DNA from: Microbacteriaceae bacterium PS02067
GTDB taxonomy: Bacteria > Actinomycetota > Actinomycetes > Actinomycetales > Microbacteriaceae
Direction: 5' to 3'
DNA length: 32,746 nucleotides
Assembly (NCBI GenBank): GCA_029960085.1
Contig: JASCPG010000037.1
Span: 1-32,746, forward strand
A model generated the notes under the pieces. That model saw only the letters and a list, made by a program, of their open reading frames with translations, was not told the DNA's origin and made no database searches. Below are positions 24,454 to 31,868 of this stretch, one piece after another (within the stretch, counting starts at the first letter, position 1; every line of letters starts with the position of its first letter). Position numbers and translations under genes: made by a program.

Positions 24454-24632
24454 CGCAGGCCTCCGTCTCCGCCGGCTCGCTGCGGCAGCCGGGTCCATCC
24501 GCGGTCGGCGAGATCCGCGATCGCTCGCTTGAGCTCGGGGGCGGGGATGTAGAACGTCGAGGCGTTCTCCAGGCACTCCTGCAGATCGAGGTAGAACTCC
24601 TCTTCGGGCCGTTTGCCCCGGGACATGGTCAC
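24450..24632 (-). CDS. Small unknown protein upstream of the HNH nuclease gene
   Basis: 60 residues from a GTG that overlaps the upstream stop as GTGA; ATG at 24624-24626 is the alternative. Sequence is helical (EEEFYLDLQECLENAS, then PELKRAIADLADRGW). Coupled to the nuclease gene by ATGA. No family recognised. Confidence 0.5.
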   Translation of the reverse strand: MTMSRGKRPEEEFYLDLQECLENASTFYIPAPELKRAIADLADRGWTRLPQRAGGDGGLR

Positions 24633-25087
24633 CACCCCCGGATCCGGTCTTCGACGTATCGCGCGAACGCCGCTCGCTGCGCCCCGGTGAGGGGTCGCGC
24701 CGCGTGGGTCAGGGCCTCGATGTGCCGCTCGAGGTGCGCTGCCTGCTTCGCGGCTCTCTTGGAGGCGTCGGCATCGGCCTTGAGCTGGTATGCGGCCCGG
24801 TCGGCGACTTGCCAGGCGGTGAGGGTGGGCTCGTCGACGTCGGTGACGTGTCCGGCGATGCGGGGTCGGCGCGGGCCTTTCGAGAAGTAGACGTCGGGCT
24901 CGTCGGCGGGCGAGGTGATCGTGATGCGCGCCCCGATCTGGGCGCCGGTCACGAGCGGCGCGGTGTAGTAGCGGGTGCGCTCGCCTTCGAGGTAGGCGTA
25001 GCCGAGCTTGCCGTTGCTGGCCAGGGTGCGCCGGCCGATGTAGGTGACGTCGGTCGAGACCGGCTCGGGCGTCTCTGTGGTGCTCAT
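24629..25087 (-). CDS. Unknown protein with beta-rich N-terminus
   Basis: 152 residues. The N-terminal half looks like an SH3 or OB-like barrel (VTYIGRRTLASNGKLGYAYL, GARITITSPADEPDVYF). The C-terminal half is a basic helix pair (RAAKQAAHLERHIEALTHAA). ATG at 25087 is chosen for AGAGAGGA upstream; a start at 25117 would overlap the DprA-like stop as ATGA but has no ribosome site. Confidence 0.6.
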   Translation of the reverse strand: MSTTETPEPVSTDVTYIGRRTLASNGKLGYAYLEGERTRYYTAPLVTGAQIGARITITSPADEPDVYFSKGPRRPRIAGHVTDVDEPTLTAWQVADRAAYQLKADADASKRAAKQAAHLERHIEALTHAARPLTGAQRAAFARYVEDRIRGW

Positions 25088-25113
25088 CGTGGTTCCTCTC
25101 TGGTCCCTGCAGG

Positions 25114-25806
25114 TCATAGGTGCGCGAGCGTGCGCGGATCGGACAAGGCGTCGAGCTCGTCGGGGGTCTGGACGAGGGTCGCGAGATCTGCGGCGAGCAA
25201 CTGCCGGGTGCCGCGACCCGGGCGGGATTGATCGGTGGGGGTGGCGGCCACGGCCCGGGACAGCCCGCCGGCGATCGCGGCCGCGGTCATCCCCGCCGAT
25301 CTCGCGCCGATCTCGACGAGGACGAGGCGAGGCGCGAGCGCGGCGATGAGGCGTGCGCTGCGGTGGGAGGTGGTGCCGCCCCGTGGCGACGAGGCCTCCC
25401 AGAGGAGCAGCCCGCCGTGCTCGAGGATCCCCCGCTGCGCAGCGCGAGCGATGTAGCCGGCCTCCGCCGGCGGACGGTCGATGATCGCGATGATGCGCCC
25501 GCCGGCGCGGCGGGCGGCGTCGACTACGGCGAGATCGGTTCCCGTCTCGGCGGGAGTGACGAGGACATCACCACGAGCGGCGAGCCCGGCGGCCAGCGCC
25601 GCGCCGGCGGCCCGGCCGGCGACCGTCGCTGTACGGCCGCCGATGAGTGCCGTGCGCGCCTGGGACTGCAGAAGATCCAGAGCGCCGAGCGCAAAGATGC
25701 GCCGCGGAGCGATCGAGCCGAGATCCGCGAACGCTGCAGGCCAGTGCTCATGCTCGGGGTGCAGCAGGACGGCGCCGTCTGTGCCGGGTGTCTCGTGCGC
25801 GGGCAT
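25114..25806 (-). CDS. Second, diverged DprA-like protein
   Basis: 230 residues sharing the DprA Rossmann pattern in weaker form: TALIGGRTATVAGRAAGAAL, GDVLVTPAETGTDLAVVDAA, GGRIIAIIDRPPAEAGY, then ERGILEHGG-like and APRLVLVEIGARSAGMTAAA. The ssDNA-binding loop of DprA is not recognisable. It may bind nucleotides or DNA ends rather than load RecA. ATG at 25806 behind GGAGG. First gene of the unit that ends with the HNH nuclease. Confidence 0.65.
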   Translation of the reverse strand: MPAHETPGTDGAVLLHPEHEHWPAAFADLGSIAPRRIFALGALDLLQSQARTALIGGRTATVAGRAAGAALAAGLAARGDVLVTPAETGTDLAVVDAARRAGGRIIAIIDRPPAEAGYIARAAQRGILEHGGLLLWEASSPRGGTTSHRSARLIAALAPRLVLVEIGARSAGMTAAAIAGGLSRAVAATPTDQSRPGRGTRQLLAADLATLVQTPDELDALSDPRTLAHL

Positions 25807-25824
25807 GACGTCCTCCAATCCAAA

Positions 25825-25874
25825 TTAGCTGACTTGACGGTTACAAATATAGGTTACGCATATGAGCTAGTCAA
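25825..25874 (-). promoter_or_regulatory. Repeated promoter/leader module, copy 3 (second DprA-like operon)
   Basis: -35 TTGACT (25874-25869), 17-base spacer with CTCATATGCGTAA, -10 TATATT (25851-25846), seven bases, box GTCAAGTCAGCTAA (25838-25825). Like copy 1 it has a good -35 and no ATGTCSGA element. Confidence 0.8.
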
Positions 25875-25933
25875 GATGATCGTCTCCGAGCGAAAGGATG
25901 CGCGCTGGGAAGCGGGGGACATACCATCTGGGC

Positions 25934-26104
25934 ATGAGGTTGATCGGGACGGTGCGCAGCGAGCCGGAGGCGGAGCCCACGAGGATCGAGGTCGAGGCTG
26001 CGACCTACTCGGCCGCCCTCGAGCAGCTCGAGCAGCGCGTGCCCGCAGGGCATCAGCTCATCGCCATCAGAGTCGATCGAGACGACGACCCCCGGGCCTC
26101 TTGA
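25934..26104 (+). CDS. Small unknown protein upstream of the kinase gene
   Basis: 56 residues (MRLIGTVRSEPEAEPTRIEV and so on), alpha-beta, acidic. No ribosome site. TACCAT at 25922-25927 lies six bases before the ATG, as for a leaderless actinobacterial mRNA. Overlaps the kinase gene as TGATG. Confidence 0.55.
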   Translation: MRLIGTVRSEPEAEPTRIEVEAATYSAALEQLEQRVPAGHQLIAIRVDRDDDPRAS

Positions 26105-27138
26105 TGTGTCGGTCGGCAGAGGAGGGCGGCCGCCGCTGCCCGAACTGCGGCAGCGAGTCTGAGCGCGCCACCCACAACGCCCGACGTCGGCAGAATCGCG
26201 CCGCCCGCTCGGCGGTCGTCTCGTGGGCGCGAGCAGAGGGTGTGCCGGACGAGGCGATCTCGCTCCTCGCGAAGGCGCCGCCGTCCGTAGCGAAGCGGTG
26301 GGCGCGCGAGGCGGGCGCGCCGGCATCGCTGCTCGAGGATCCCCCGCCGGCATCGGCGGCGCGAGCAATGTCCCCCCGGGAGGTGTCAGACATCTTCTGG
26401 GTGGGGCCGGATGTTCTCCCGTCGATCATCGCCACCGCCGCGCAGCAGGGCAGGCATCCCCGCGAGCGTGCCCTCCTGGATGCCGAGGTGGCCGGCCTCG
26501 AGTGGGCGGAGGAATCGGGGGTCAACGAGACCATCCGGGTGCGGCTGACGGACGGCGCAGACGCCTACCACAAACCCTTCGACGGGCTGGATGAGGAAGC
26601 GAGCGAGGACTACGGGCACGACGGGCCGCTGCAGCCGGTCCATGAGGTCGCAGCGTGGGCGCTGGCTCGCGAGCTCGGCGGGCCGTGGGACGAGCTCGTG
26701 CCGCCCTGCGTGCTGCGCGAGATCGACGGCCGGCTCGGCTCGTTGTCGATGGGCGTCCCCGGCAACGTGACGAACCCGCTACCGGTCGTGCCCGAGGAGC
26801 GGATCCTCGCGGCCGGGTTCTTCGACGCCCTCATCGGACAGCAGGACCGTCACGGCGGGAACCTCCTCGTCGACCAGGACCGGCTCTACCTGATCGACCA
26901 CGGGTTCGCGTTCGGCCGCACCGGCGACGGATACAACCTGCAGCTGCTCCAGCAGCGCCGAGTGTTCCACGCGCCGCAGCTCACGGACGGCGAGCGCGCC
27001 GCGTTGCATCGGCTCGTGGGGTCGTCGGATCTGTTGGGTGTGGCGCCGTTGCTCCAAGGGGAACGCGCGGACGCGCTGCGCGCGCGGGCGGAGATCATGC
27101 TGGCTTCGGGCCGGGTGCTGCCGGGGGGCTGGTTCTAA
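26104..27138 (+). CDS. PI3K/HipA-like kinase with zinc-ribbon N-terminus
   Basis: 344 residues. N-terminal Cys residues (CRSAEEGGRRCPNCGS) suggest a zinc knuckle, followed by a basic helical segment. The kinase part has AYHKPFDG with Lys157, a helix with Glu181 (VHEVAAWALARELGG), the catalytic loop GQQDRHGGNLLV (Asp248, Asn253) and the metal-binding LYLIDHGFAFG (Asp265). This set is seen in phosphatidylinositol-kinase-like and HipA-like bacterial kinases. The substrate is unknown; toxin-like modification of a host protein or phage defence are possibilities. ATG at 26104 overlaps the upstream stop. Two small genes follow. Confidence 0.72.
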   Translation: MCRSAEEGGRRCPNCGSESERATHNARRRQNRAARSAVVSWARAEGVPDEAISLLAKAPPSVAKRWAREAGAPASLLEDPPPASAARAMSPREVSDIFWVGPDVLPSIIATAAQQGRHPRERALLDAEVAGLEWAEESGVNETIRVRLTDGADAYHKPFDGLDEEASEDYGHDGPLQPVHEVAAWALARELGGPWDELVPPCVLREIDGRLGSLSMGVPGNVTNPLPVVPEERILAAGFFDALIGQQDRHGGNLLVDQDRLYLIDHGFAFGRTGDGYNLQLLQQRRVFHAPQLTDGERAALHRLVGSSDLLGVAPLLQGERADALRARAEIMLASGRVLPGGWF

Positions 27139-27168
27139 AATGCAGGGCACGAGTGAGGTGGCATCCCG

Positions 27169-27453
27169 ATGATCGAAGTCGAGTTCCGGCGGCCCGCGGC
27201 GAGCGGGTACGAGGCGGTCGGTGTGCTGCGTGTCGAGGACGATGGCTCTTATCGGGTCTCGGGGGACATCGGGGTCGACCTTGAGGAAGTGACCATCATG
27301 GACCGGTCAGCGCCGGGCGGTCGTCTCGCGCTGGCTGATGATCCGGTGGCCTGGGCGCGGAAGGCGCGGCGGGCGTTCCGCACCGGCTACCTGGTGCCGG
27401 TGGTGGTGGCTGATACCTCCCCGGCGGCGAGCGCGCCGATAGTGGAGGGTTGA
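27169..27453 (+). CDS. Small unknown protein after the kinase gene
   Basis: 94 residues, beta-rich start (MIEVEFRRPAASGYEAVGVL, then DGSYRVSGDIGVDLEEVTIM). Ribosome site GTGAGGTGG. Fits a small globular protein; it could be a kinase partner or antitoxin, based on position only. Confidence 0.6.
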   Translation: MIEVEFRRPAASGYEAVGVLRVEDDGSYRVSGDIGVDLEEVTIMDRSAPGGRLALADDPVAWARKARRAFRTGYLVPVVVADTSPAASAPIVEG

Positions 27454-27456
27454 GCG

Positions 27457-27789
27457 ATGGGTGAGCTGATCGATCCGGCCGATCCGGAGTACGAGTGGAA
27501 GGTCGCCGAGCAGTATCAGGCCCTCGTGGACGCGCCCGGGCCGGATGACGACGCTCCTGTGCAGATCACGTCTCGGCAGGCGTTGAAGCTCGCGGCGATC
27601 GCCGAGGCCGTGGCCGCGGGGCATGTCGGATTCACCGATGCGCTGCGCGCAGGGGCTTGGTTCCTGCAGTGCGCGAACGCCGAGGCGCCCCACGTGGGGG
27701 ATCGCATGCGGATGTCGATGTCCGCCGCCGAGGCGTGGGAGCGGGTGGACGCATACCCGTGGCCGCGGTCAGGGAAGCCGCGGGGCTGA
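27457..27789 (+). CDS. Small unknown protein, end of the kinase operon
   Basis: 110 residues, acidic and helical (PEYEWKVAEQYQALVDAPGP, SRQALKLAAIAEAVAAGHVG). ATG three bases after the previous stop, with GGAGGG upstream. Not recognised. Confidence 0.6.
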   Translation: MGELIDPADPEYEWKVAEQYQALVDAPGPDDDAPVQITSRQALKLAAIAEAVAAGHVGFTDALRAGAWFLQCANAEAPHVGDRMRMSMSAAEAWERVDAYPWPRSGKPRG

Positions 27790-28014
27790 GCCGTCGACGA
27801 CCCGCCTGACGGCGATCGAGTGTGGCTCTGTGTCGGCGTGGGAGTAGCCGGCTGCGGCGAGCGCGACTGCGGGCTCCGGGGTGGAGCCCCTCCCTCCGAG
27901 GGGAGGCGGTGTGCGCTTCCCCTGGCCGCTGTGCGGTTGGCGGGCCTGCCCCCTCTCCTGTCGATTAGCTGACTTGACTACTACTAATATAGGGCATGCC
28001 TCCGACATGCGCAA
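27790..28014 (-). promoter_or_regulatory. Gene-free cassette: promoter/leader module copy 4 followed only by hairpins
   Basis: The 327-base gap 27790-28116 holds a full module on the minus strand: -35 TTGCGC (28014-28009), ATGTCGGA, TATATT (27991-27986), seven bases, box GTCAAGTCAGCTAA (27978-27965), then an AGGAGAGGGGG ribosome-like site. No ATG, GTG or TTG opens a frame after it. Instead two hairpins follow: CCCCTC/GAGGGG (27887-27903) and GGCTCC/GGAGCC (27872-27888). The transcript would be a ~105-base RNA reading against the end of the kinase operon. Confidence 0.6.
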
Positions 28015-28078
28015 GTCGTCGGCCGCCGCCGCCGTCGCGCCGTAGTCGAGCTGAGCGTCTTGGCGTGTTCTGACTTGC

Positions 28079-28111
28079 ACGGGGGTGGGGCGGCGAGCGC
28101 CCCACCCCCGT
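28079..28111 (-). terminator. Hairpin after the DUF4192 gene
   Basis: Perfect 14-bp stem (28079-28092 with 28098-28111, ACGGGGGTGGGGCG) and five-base loop, starting six bases past the stop. Confidence 0.75.
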
Positions 28112-28116
28112 ACAGG

Positions 28117-29142
28117 TCAACGCTCGAAGGCCCAGCGAGGGAGGTGGCCTGCCTGGACGAACGAGGCGACGATCTCGGAGAGGCCGTGGCCGGGTTCGAT
28201 CGTGAGCGCCTGGCGGGCGTAGGCGTCGGCGTGGGTGGAGTGCCCGAGCGCCCAGGAGAGCCACGCGATGGTCGCCAGCAGGCCCGCGCGGAGGGGCTGG
28301 GGGGCGAGTGCGGTCAGGTGGCGCACGGTGGCGAGAGCGGACTGCAGGCGGCGCGCGTCGGGTCGGGGAGCGTCGCCCCACATGATGCTGGCGAGGTCGG
28401 TCGGGTACTCCTCGCCGTGCTCCCATCCGGCCTGCGCCTCGGCGGCCCGCTCGCCGCCGTGCTCGTCGGTGGCCCACTGCACGATGGCGATGTCGCGGAG
28501 GGAGGGGCGGCTGAGGGCGAAGATCAGGCTGGCCGCGTCGAACGGGTCGATCTCCTCGGGCCGGGTGGTCGCGGCGACCTCCGCGAGTGCGACCCAGTCG
28601 GTTTCGGCGACGTCGGCGAGGCCGAAGTCCTCGAACGCTGCGAGCACGGCCTCGAGGCGGTCCTCGTCGGGGGCGGGGATCTCGGTGCCGCTGTGCTGGT
28701 CGCCGGTGGTGGCGCGGCCTGCGGCGAGCGCGGAGTTGATCTCGGTGAGCGGGTGGGGCTGCTCGTCGGTGAGGGCGCTTCCCCAGCCATCGCGGGCGAC
28801 GTAGAGGGCGTCCTTGATGCCGAAGCCGCACTCGGTGGCTCGGTCGAGGAGGGCGCCGATGATGGGGCGGGTGGTGTGCCCGTCCTGGTCGGTGTAGATG
28901 ACCACGGCGACGGCCCGGGCGTCGGGGATACGGCAGACGATGCCGGTGATGGTGCTGGCGAGGGCCTGCGGGTCGGTGTCCTCGTTGAGGTCGAAGCGTG
29001 CGGCCCCGGCGGTGTGGTTGCCGCGGAAGGGGACGACGACGATGGAGCGGGTCGGGGTGTAGCCGATGAGGGCGGGGATGAGGCCGAGGAAGTCGGCGGC
29101 GCTGGTGGCCTGGACGATGGTCGGCTGGGCGGTGGTGGTCAT
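28117..29142 (-). CDS. DUF4192 domain protein
   Basis: 341 residues. The N-terminus carries the DUF4192 signature: SAADFLGLIPALIGYTPTRS, then IVVVPFRGNHTAGAARFDL, with ARAVAVVIYTDQDGHTTRPI further on. The C-terminal ~100 residues are helical repeats (ARRLQSALATVRHLTALAPQ, then LLATIAWLSWALGHSTHADA). The family is widespread in actinobacterial chromosomes and phages; its role is unknown. It forms a one-gene unit with its own module promoter and terminator. Confidence 0.85.
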   Translation of the reverse strand: MTTTAQPTIVQATSAADFLGLIPALIGYTPTRSIVVVPFRGNHTAGAARFDLNEDTDPQALASTITGIVCRIPDARAVAVVIYTDQDGHTTRPIIGALLDRATECGFGIKDALYVARDGWGSALTDEQPHPLTEINSALAAGRATTGDQHSGTEIPAPDEDRLEAVLAAFEDFGLADVAETDWVALAEVAATTRPEEIDPFDAASLIFALSRPSLRDIAIVQWATDEHGGERAAEAQAGWEHGEEYPTDLASIMWGDAPRPDARRLQSALATVRHLTALAPQPLRAGLLATIAWLSWALGHSTHADAYARQALTIEPGHGLSEIVASFVQAGHLPRWAFER

Positions 29143-29163
29143 GGGGTCCTCCTCGGACGATGA

Positions 29164-29213
29164 TTAGTTGACTTGACTACTACGAATATAGGGCATGGGT
29201 CCGACATTGGCAA
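29164..29213 (-). promoter_or_regulatory. Repeated promoter/leader module, copy 5 (DUF4192 gene)
   Basis: -35 TTGCCA (29213-29208), 17-base spacer beginning ATGTCCGA, -10 TATATT (29190-29185), seven bases, box GTCAAGTCAACTAA (29177-29164), then GAGGAGG and the ATG. Confidence 0.82.
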
Positions 29214-29218
29214 CCCCT

Positions 29219-29250
29219 GGGGAGCGAGACGGCGAATCGCCCCGCTCCCC
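29219..29250 (-). terminator. Hairpin after the MGMDVYGK-type gene
   Basis: GGGGAGCG (29219-29226) pairs with CGCTCCCC (29243-29250), with an inner GGCG/CGCC stem. It lies ten bases past the stop at 29260 and just upstream of copy 5. Confidence 0.65.
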
Positions 29251-29259
29251 GGGCCTGAT

Positions 29260-29757
29260 TCACCAGATCTCGAAGCCCCCGCTGTGCCGCGCGAAGCGGG
29301 CGAACTCGGCCACGTTGGCGACCTCGAACGGGTAGTGCCGCGCGCTCGGCTCGGTCTGCCCGGTGCCGCTGCAGGCGTTGCACCCGCCACGACCGGTCAC
29401 GGGGTCGCGAGGCTTGTCGAGGCCGTTCTGCACGCCGATCTCGTCGGTGCGCACCCCGGTGCCCGAGCACAGCCAGCACTCCTCCATCGGGAGCGCGGCG
29501 AGGTAGACGCTGCGCTCCGCCTCGTACAGCGCAACGGTGCCGTTGGCGAGGTCTGCGTCGAGCGCGTCGGCCAGGGCGAGCGCGCCAGCGTCGTCGAGGC
29601 CGTCGCCGTCGTTGCTGTGCCAGTAGGTGCATCCGGCGGTCAGCGCCGGGTGCGCAGCGGTGAGGTAGTCGGCGAGCGGATGCCAGCCCCACACGCTGTT
29701 GCGGAAGTACTGCCCGACCTCGGCGGTCGGGTTCTTCCCGTAGACGTCCATACCCAT
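29260..29757 (-). CDS. MGMDVYGK-type conserved accessory protein
   Basis: 165 residues starting MGMDVYGKNPTAEVGQYFRN, a start I recognise from conserved hypothetical proteins of phages and plasmids. Residues ~95-130 contain two CxxC-G-G knuckles (CWLCSGTGVRTDE and CNACSGTGQTE), a DnaJ-like zinc site. Trp- and Tyr-rich elsewhere. Function unknown. One-gene unit with its own promoter and hairpin. Confidence 0.75.
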   Translation of the reverse strand: MGMDVYGKNPTAEVGQYFRNSVWGWHPLADYLTAAHPALTAGCTYWHSNDGDGLDDAGALALADALDADLANGTVALYEAERSVYLAALPMEECWLCSGTGVRTDEIGVQNGLDKPRDPVTGRGGCNACSGTGQTEPSARHYPFEVANVAEFARFARHSGGFEIW

Positions 29758-29778
29758 GTCGATCCCCTTTCATTGGGA

Positions 29779-29828
29779 TTAGTTGACTTGACACCTACGA
29801 ATATAGGAGGGGGGTCGGACATTGGCGC
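29779..29828 (-). promoter_or_regulatory. Repeated promoter/leader module, copy 6
   Basis: ATGTCCGA next to a poor -35 (GCGCCA, 29828-29823), 17-base spacer, TATATT (29805-29800), seven bases, box GTCAAGTCAACTAA (29792-29779), AAAGGGG ribosome site. Nearly identical to copy 7. Confidence 0.82.
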
Positions 29829-29842
29829 GGCGGAGTGGTTCG

Positions 29843-29891
29843 GGCAGGCAGGAGGGGCGGAGCCGGCTCGACTCCGCCCCTCCTGCCTGCC
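29843..29891 (-). terminator. Very strong hairpin after the 186-residue gene
   Basis: Perfect 20-bp GC-rich stem (29843-29862 with 29872-29891) and nine-base loop, six bases past the stop at 29898. No T-run. Confidence 0.75.
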
Positions 29892-29897
29892 GCGGTA

Positions 29898-30458
29898 TCA
29901 GGCGACGGTGGGAGTGAACACGCAGGAGGTCTCGCGCCCGTGGTGCCAGCCGTCGCACTCGATGTGCCCGAGCTTCCGGGCGTCGTTGCGGCAGGCGCGG
30001 CGCGCGGCAATCTCGTCGCTGTCGATGCGCGCGGCGTGCAGCGCCTCGATGTGGTCGAGCTTGTCGGCGAAGCCGTCGTGGTCGGGGAGTCCTGCAGCAG
30101 CCCACAGTCGCGCGCACAGCCCGAAGCCCTCATGGGAGAGCGGTGCCCGCTCTGCGGCCGCGAGAAGGCCGATCACGACCTCCACGGCGGTGCCCGGGCG
30201 GGTGTCCTCCCCGTGGGCGACCCGTTCGAGGATCTCGCGCACGTGGGCGCGGTAGACGATCTCCACGCCCATCCGGGCGGATGCCTCATCGCCGCTCAGC
30301 AGGGCGAACGAGTGATAGAGCTTGTCGGCGTCCTCGGGGTGGCGCAGCTGCGCCTGCGCGATCTCGTCCTCGGCCCAGCCGATGCGCTCGAAGATCGACC
30401 CGAGCGCATCCTCGATCCCGGCCAGGATCTCGGCCGCTCCAGTGGTGACGTCAGTCAT
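29898..30458 (-). CDS. Unknown acidic helical protein
   Basis: 186 residues, acidic and mostly helical (AEILAGIEDALGSIFERIGW, then AEDEIAQAQLRHPEDADKLY), with a Cys/His-containing C-terminus (RRACRNDARKLGHIECDGWH, then HGRETSC). AGGAGG ribosome site. The C-terminal Cys/His pattern could bind metal. Not recognised. Confidence 0.65.
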   Translation of the reverse strand: MTDVTTGAAEILAGIEDALGSIFERIGWAEDEIAQAQLRHPEDADKLYHSFALLSGDEASARMGVEIVYRAHVREILERVAHGEDTRPGTAVEVVIGLLAAAERAPLSHEGFGLCARLWAAAGLPDHDGFADKLDHIEALHAARIDSDEIAARRACRNDARKLGHIECDGWHHGRETSCVFTPTVA

Positions 30459-30478
30459 GGTGTCCTCCTAGATATGGG

Positions 30479-30528
30479 TTAGTTGACTTGACACCTACGA
30501 ATATAGGAGGGGGGTCGGACATTGGCGC
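30479..30528 (-). promoter_or_regulatory. Repeated promoter/leader module, copy 7
   Basis: Same elements as copy 6: ATGTCCGA, TATATT (30505-30500), seven bases, box GTCAAGTCAACTAA (30492-30479). Copies 6 and 7 are identical from the box through the -35 region, indicating recent duplication or strong constraint. Confidence 0.82.
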
Positions 30529-30550
30529 GCGGGCCGACGGTCGGGGCAAG

Positions 30551-30585
30551 CGAGAGGGCGGAGTCGGCTCGGCTCCGCCCTCTCG
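30551..30585 (-). terminator. Hairpin after the 164-residue gene
   Basis: Perfect 13-bp stem (CGAGAGGGCGGAG, 30551-30563, with 30573-30585) and nine-base loop, twelve bases past the stop. Confidence 0.72.
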
Positions 30586-30597
30586 GTCAGCGGTGGA

Positions 30598-31092
30598 TCA
30601 GGCGCGCTCGGCGTCCCAGTCGTCCACGTCCAGGCCGCTCCAACCGTTCGAGCGGATGGACTCGATCACGTCCTCGGAGGTGATCTCCTCGGAGGCGAGA
30701 TCGCCCGCGCCGTCGCTGTCGCGAGCGGCGACCGTCTTGTAGACGGTGAGGGAGATCGTGATGTCGAGGCGGACCTCGAAGTCACGCTCACGGGGCACCC
30801 CGTTCAGTTCGTCCGCGAGGCGGTCGTACTCGGCGCAGAACCCGGCGTAGTCGGCGATCCGGCCCGCCTTGTCCCAGAAGTCGACGAGGCGGGGGTCGCC
30901 GCCGTCCGTGATCTGGTCGAAGCGCAGCCGGTTGTTCTCCGCCTCGAGCTCGGCCACGCGGGCGAGCGCGTCGCGCGCCGTGGCCTCGGCCCGGGCGATC
31001 TCGCCGATGGCGACTGTCCGGTTGTCGCGGATGAAGCTGATCTCGCCCAGCTCGGCCGCGGTGTCGGTTCCGGTGGTGGTGATGTCAGTCAT
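30598..31092 (-). CDS. Unknown coiled-coil acidic protein
   Basis: 164 residues from the ATG at 31090-31092 (GGGAGG upstream). Residues ~30-60 form a coiled coil (ATARDALARVAELEAENNRL). The C-terminal part is beta then acidic (FEVRLDITISLTVYKTVAAR, then EEITSEDVIESIRSNGWSGL). The upstream ATG of the promoter region is in frame, but it precedes the -10 and would not be in the mRNA. Function unknown. Confidence 0.65.
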   Translation of the reverse strand: MTDITTTGTDTAAELGEISFIRDNRTVAIGEIARAEATARDALARVAELEAENNRLRFDQITDGGDPRLVDFWDKAGRIADYAGFCAEYDRLADELNGVPRERDFEVRLDITISLTVYKTVAARDSDGAGDLASEEITSEDVIESIRSNGWSGLDVDDWDAERA

Positions 31093-31114
31093 GATGTCCT
31101 CCCTAGAACGGTGA

Positions 31115-31164
31115 TTAGTTGACTTGACGCGTACAAATATAGGGGCCACCTCCGACATTGAGAG
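31115..31164 (-). promoter_or_regulatory. Repeated promoter/leader module, copy 8
   Basis: ATGTCGGA, -10 TATATT (31141-31136), seven bases, box GTCAAGTCAACTAA (31128-31115). The spacer doubles as the 3' arm of the terminator hairpin of the preceding gene. Confidence 0.82.
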
Positions 31165-31172
31165 GTGGCCCC
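31142..31172 (-). terminator. Terminator hairpin overlapping the next promoter
   Basis: Perfect 11-bp stem (GGGGCCACCTC, 31142-31152, with 31162-31172), nine-base loop, followed on the minus strand by TATATTT. The same bases form the spacer and -10 of copy 8. Confidence 0.7.
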
Positions 31173-31196
31173 TATCCGCCTAGGGAGTGACGGGGA

Positions 31197-31847
31197 TCAG
31201 GAGGTCATGGCATCGACCTCCTCGGCCCATGCCTCGGGGTCGGCCTCGGCGCACTTGCGACGGATCTCACCGGCGATCTCGGCCATGTCGGCGGTGTCGT
31301 AGACCGTGGCGAGCGCCTCGGCCTCGCGGCGGGTGAAGTGCTCGAAGAAGTCCTCGCCCACCTCGATCCGGCCCAGCAGCTCGGCCAGCTCGCGCAGCTC
31401 GGCGCGCAGCCGGTCGAGCACCTCGGCGGGGGAGTGTCCCGGCTCGTAGACCGGCTCCAGGTTCCCCGCGCTCGTGCGCTCGGCCACGATGCGCCCGCCC
31501 TGCCATTGCTCGCGGGTGACGCTCGGCTCCTCGCCGGTCCACTCGGTCTCGATCAGCACCGTCGCGGTCGGGTAGCGGTGCGTGAACGCTTCCCCGAACG
31601 TGGCGAGTCCCTCGGTCTCGTACTTGTCGTGGTACGCCAGGTGCGCACCCTCATCGTCGAGACCGAAGTCCGAGTCGAACCCGAGCGCCCGCCCGCCCAG
31701 ATAGACCCGCTCCTCGCGGAGGCTCTCGCCGATCTCCAGGCCGTGCTCGCGGTCCACGCTCGCGTTCCACAGCGCCACCATGCTCTCCAGCGCGGCGACC
31801 TCCTCCCGGTTCGGGAAGGTGATCGTCACCGATGTCCACATGCTCAT
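31197..31847 (-). CDS. Unknown acidic protein
   Basis: 216 residues, strongly acidic, starting MSMWTSVTITFPNREEVAAL. Middle part has beta strands and aromatic residues (HRYPTATVLIETEWTGEEPS); the C-terminal ~80 residues are helical (LDRLRAELRELAELLGRIEV). Strong acidity recalls DNA-mimic anti-restriction proteins, but no family motif is visible, so this is only a suggestion. One-gene unit behind copy 9. Confidence 0.65.
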   Translation of the reverse strand: MSMWTSVTITFPNREEVAALESMVALWNASVDREHGLEIGESLREERVYLGGRALGFDSDFGLDDEGAHLAYHDKYETEGLATFGEAFTHRYPTATVLIETEWTGEEPSVTREQWQGGRIVAERTSAGNLEPVYEPGHSPAEVLDRLRAELRELAELLGRIEVGEDFFEHFTRREAEALATVYDTADMAEIAGEIRRKCAEADPEAWAEEVDAMTS

Positions 31848-31868
31848 GTCAGGCCCTACCTTTCTTGA

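Noticed and set aside
25120..26103. N-terminal extension of the kinase by 328 codons
   Set aside because: It would run antisense through the second DprA-like gene and its promoter; the ATG at 26104 overlaps the preceding stop and begins the real protein.
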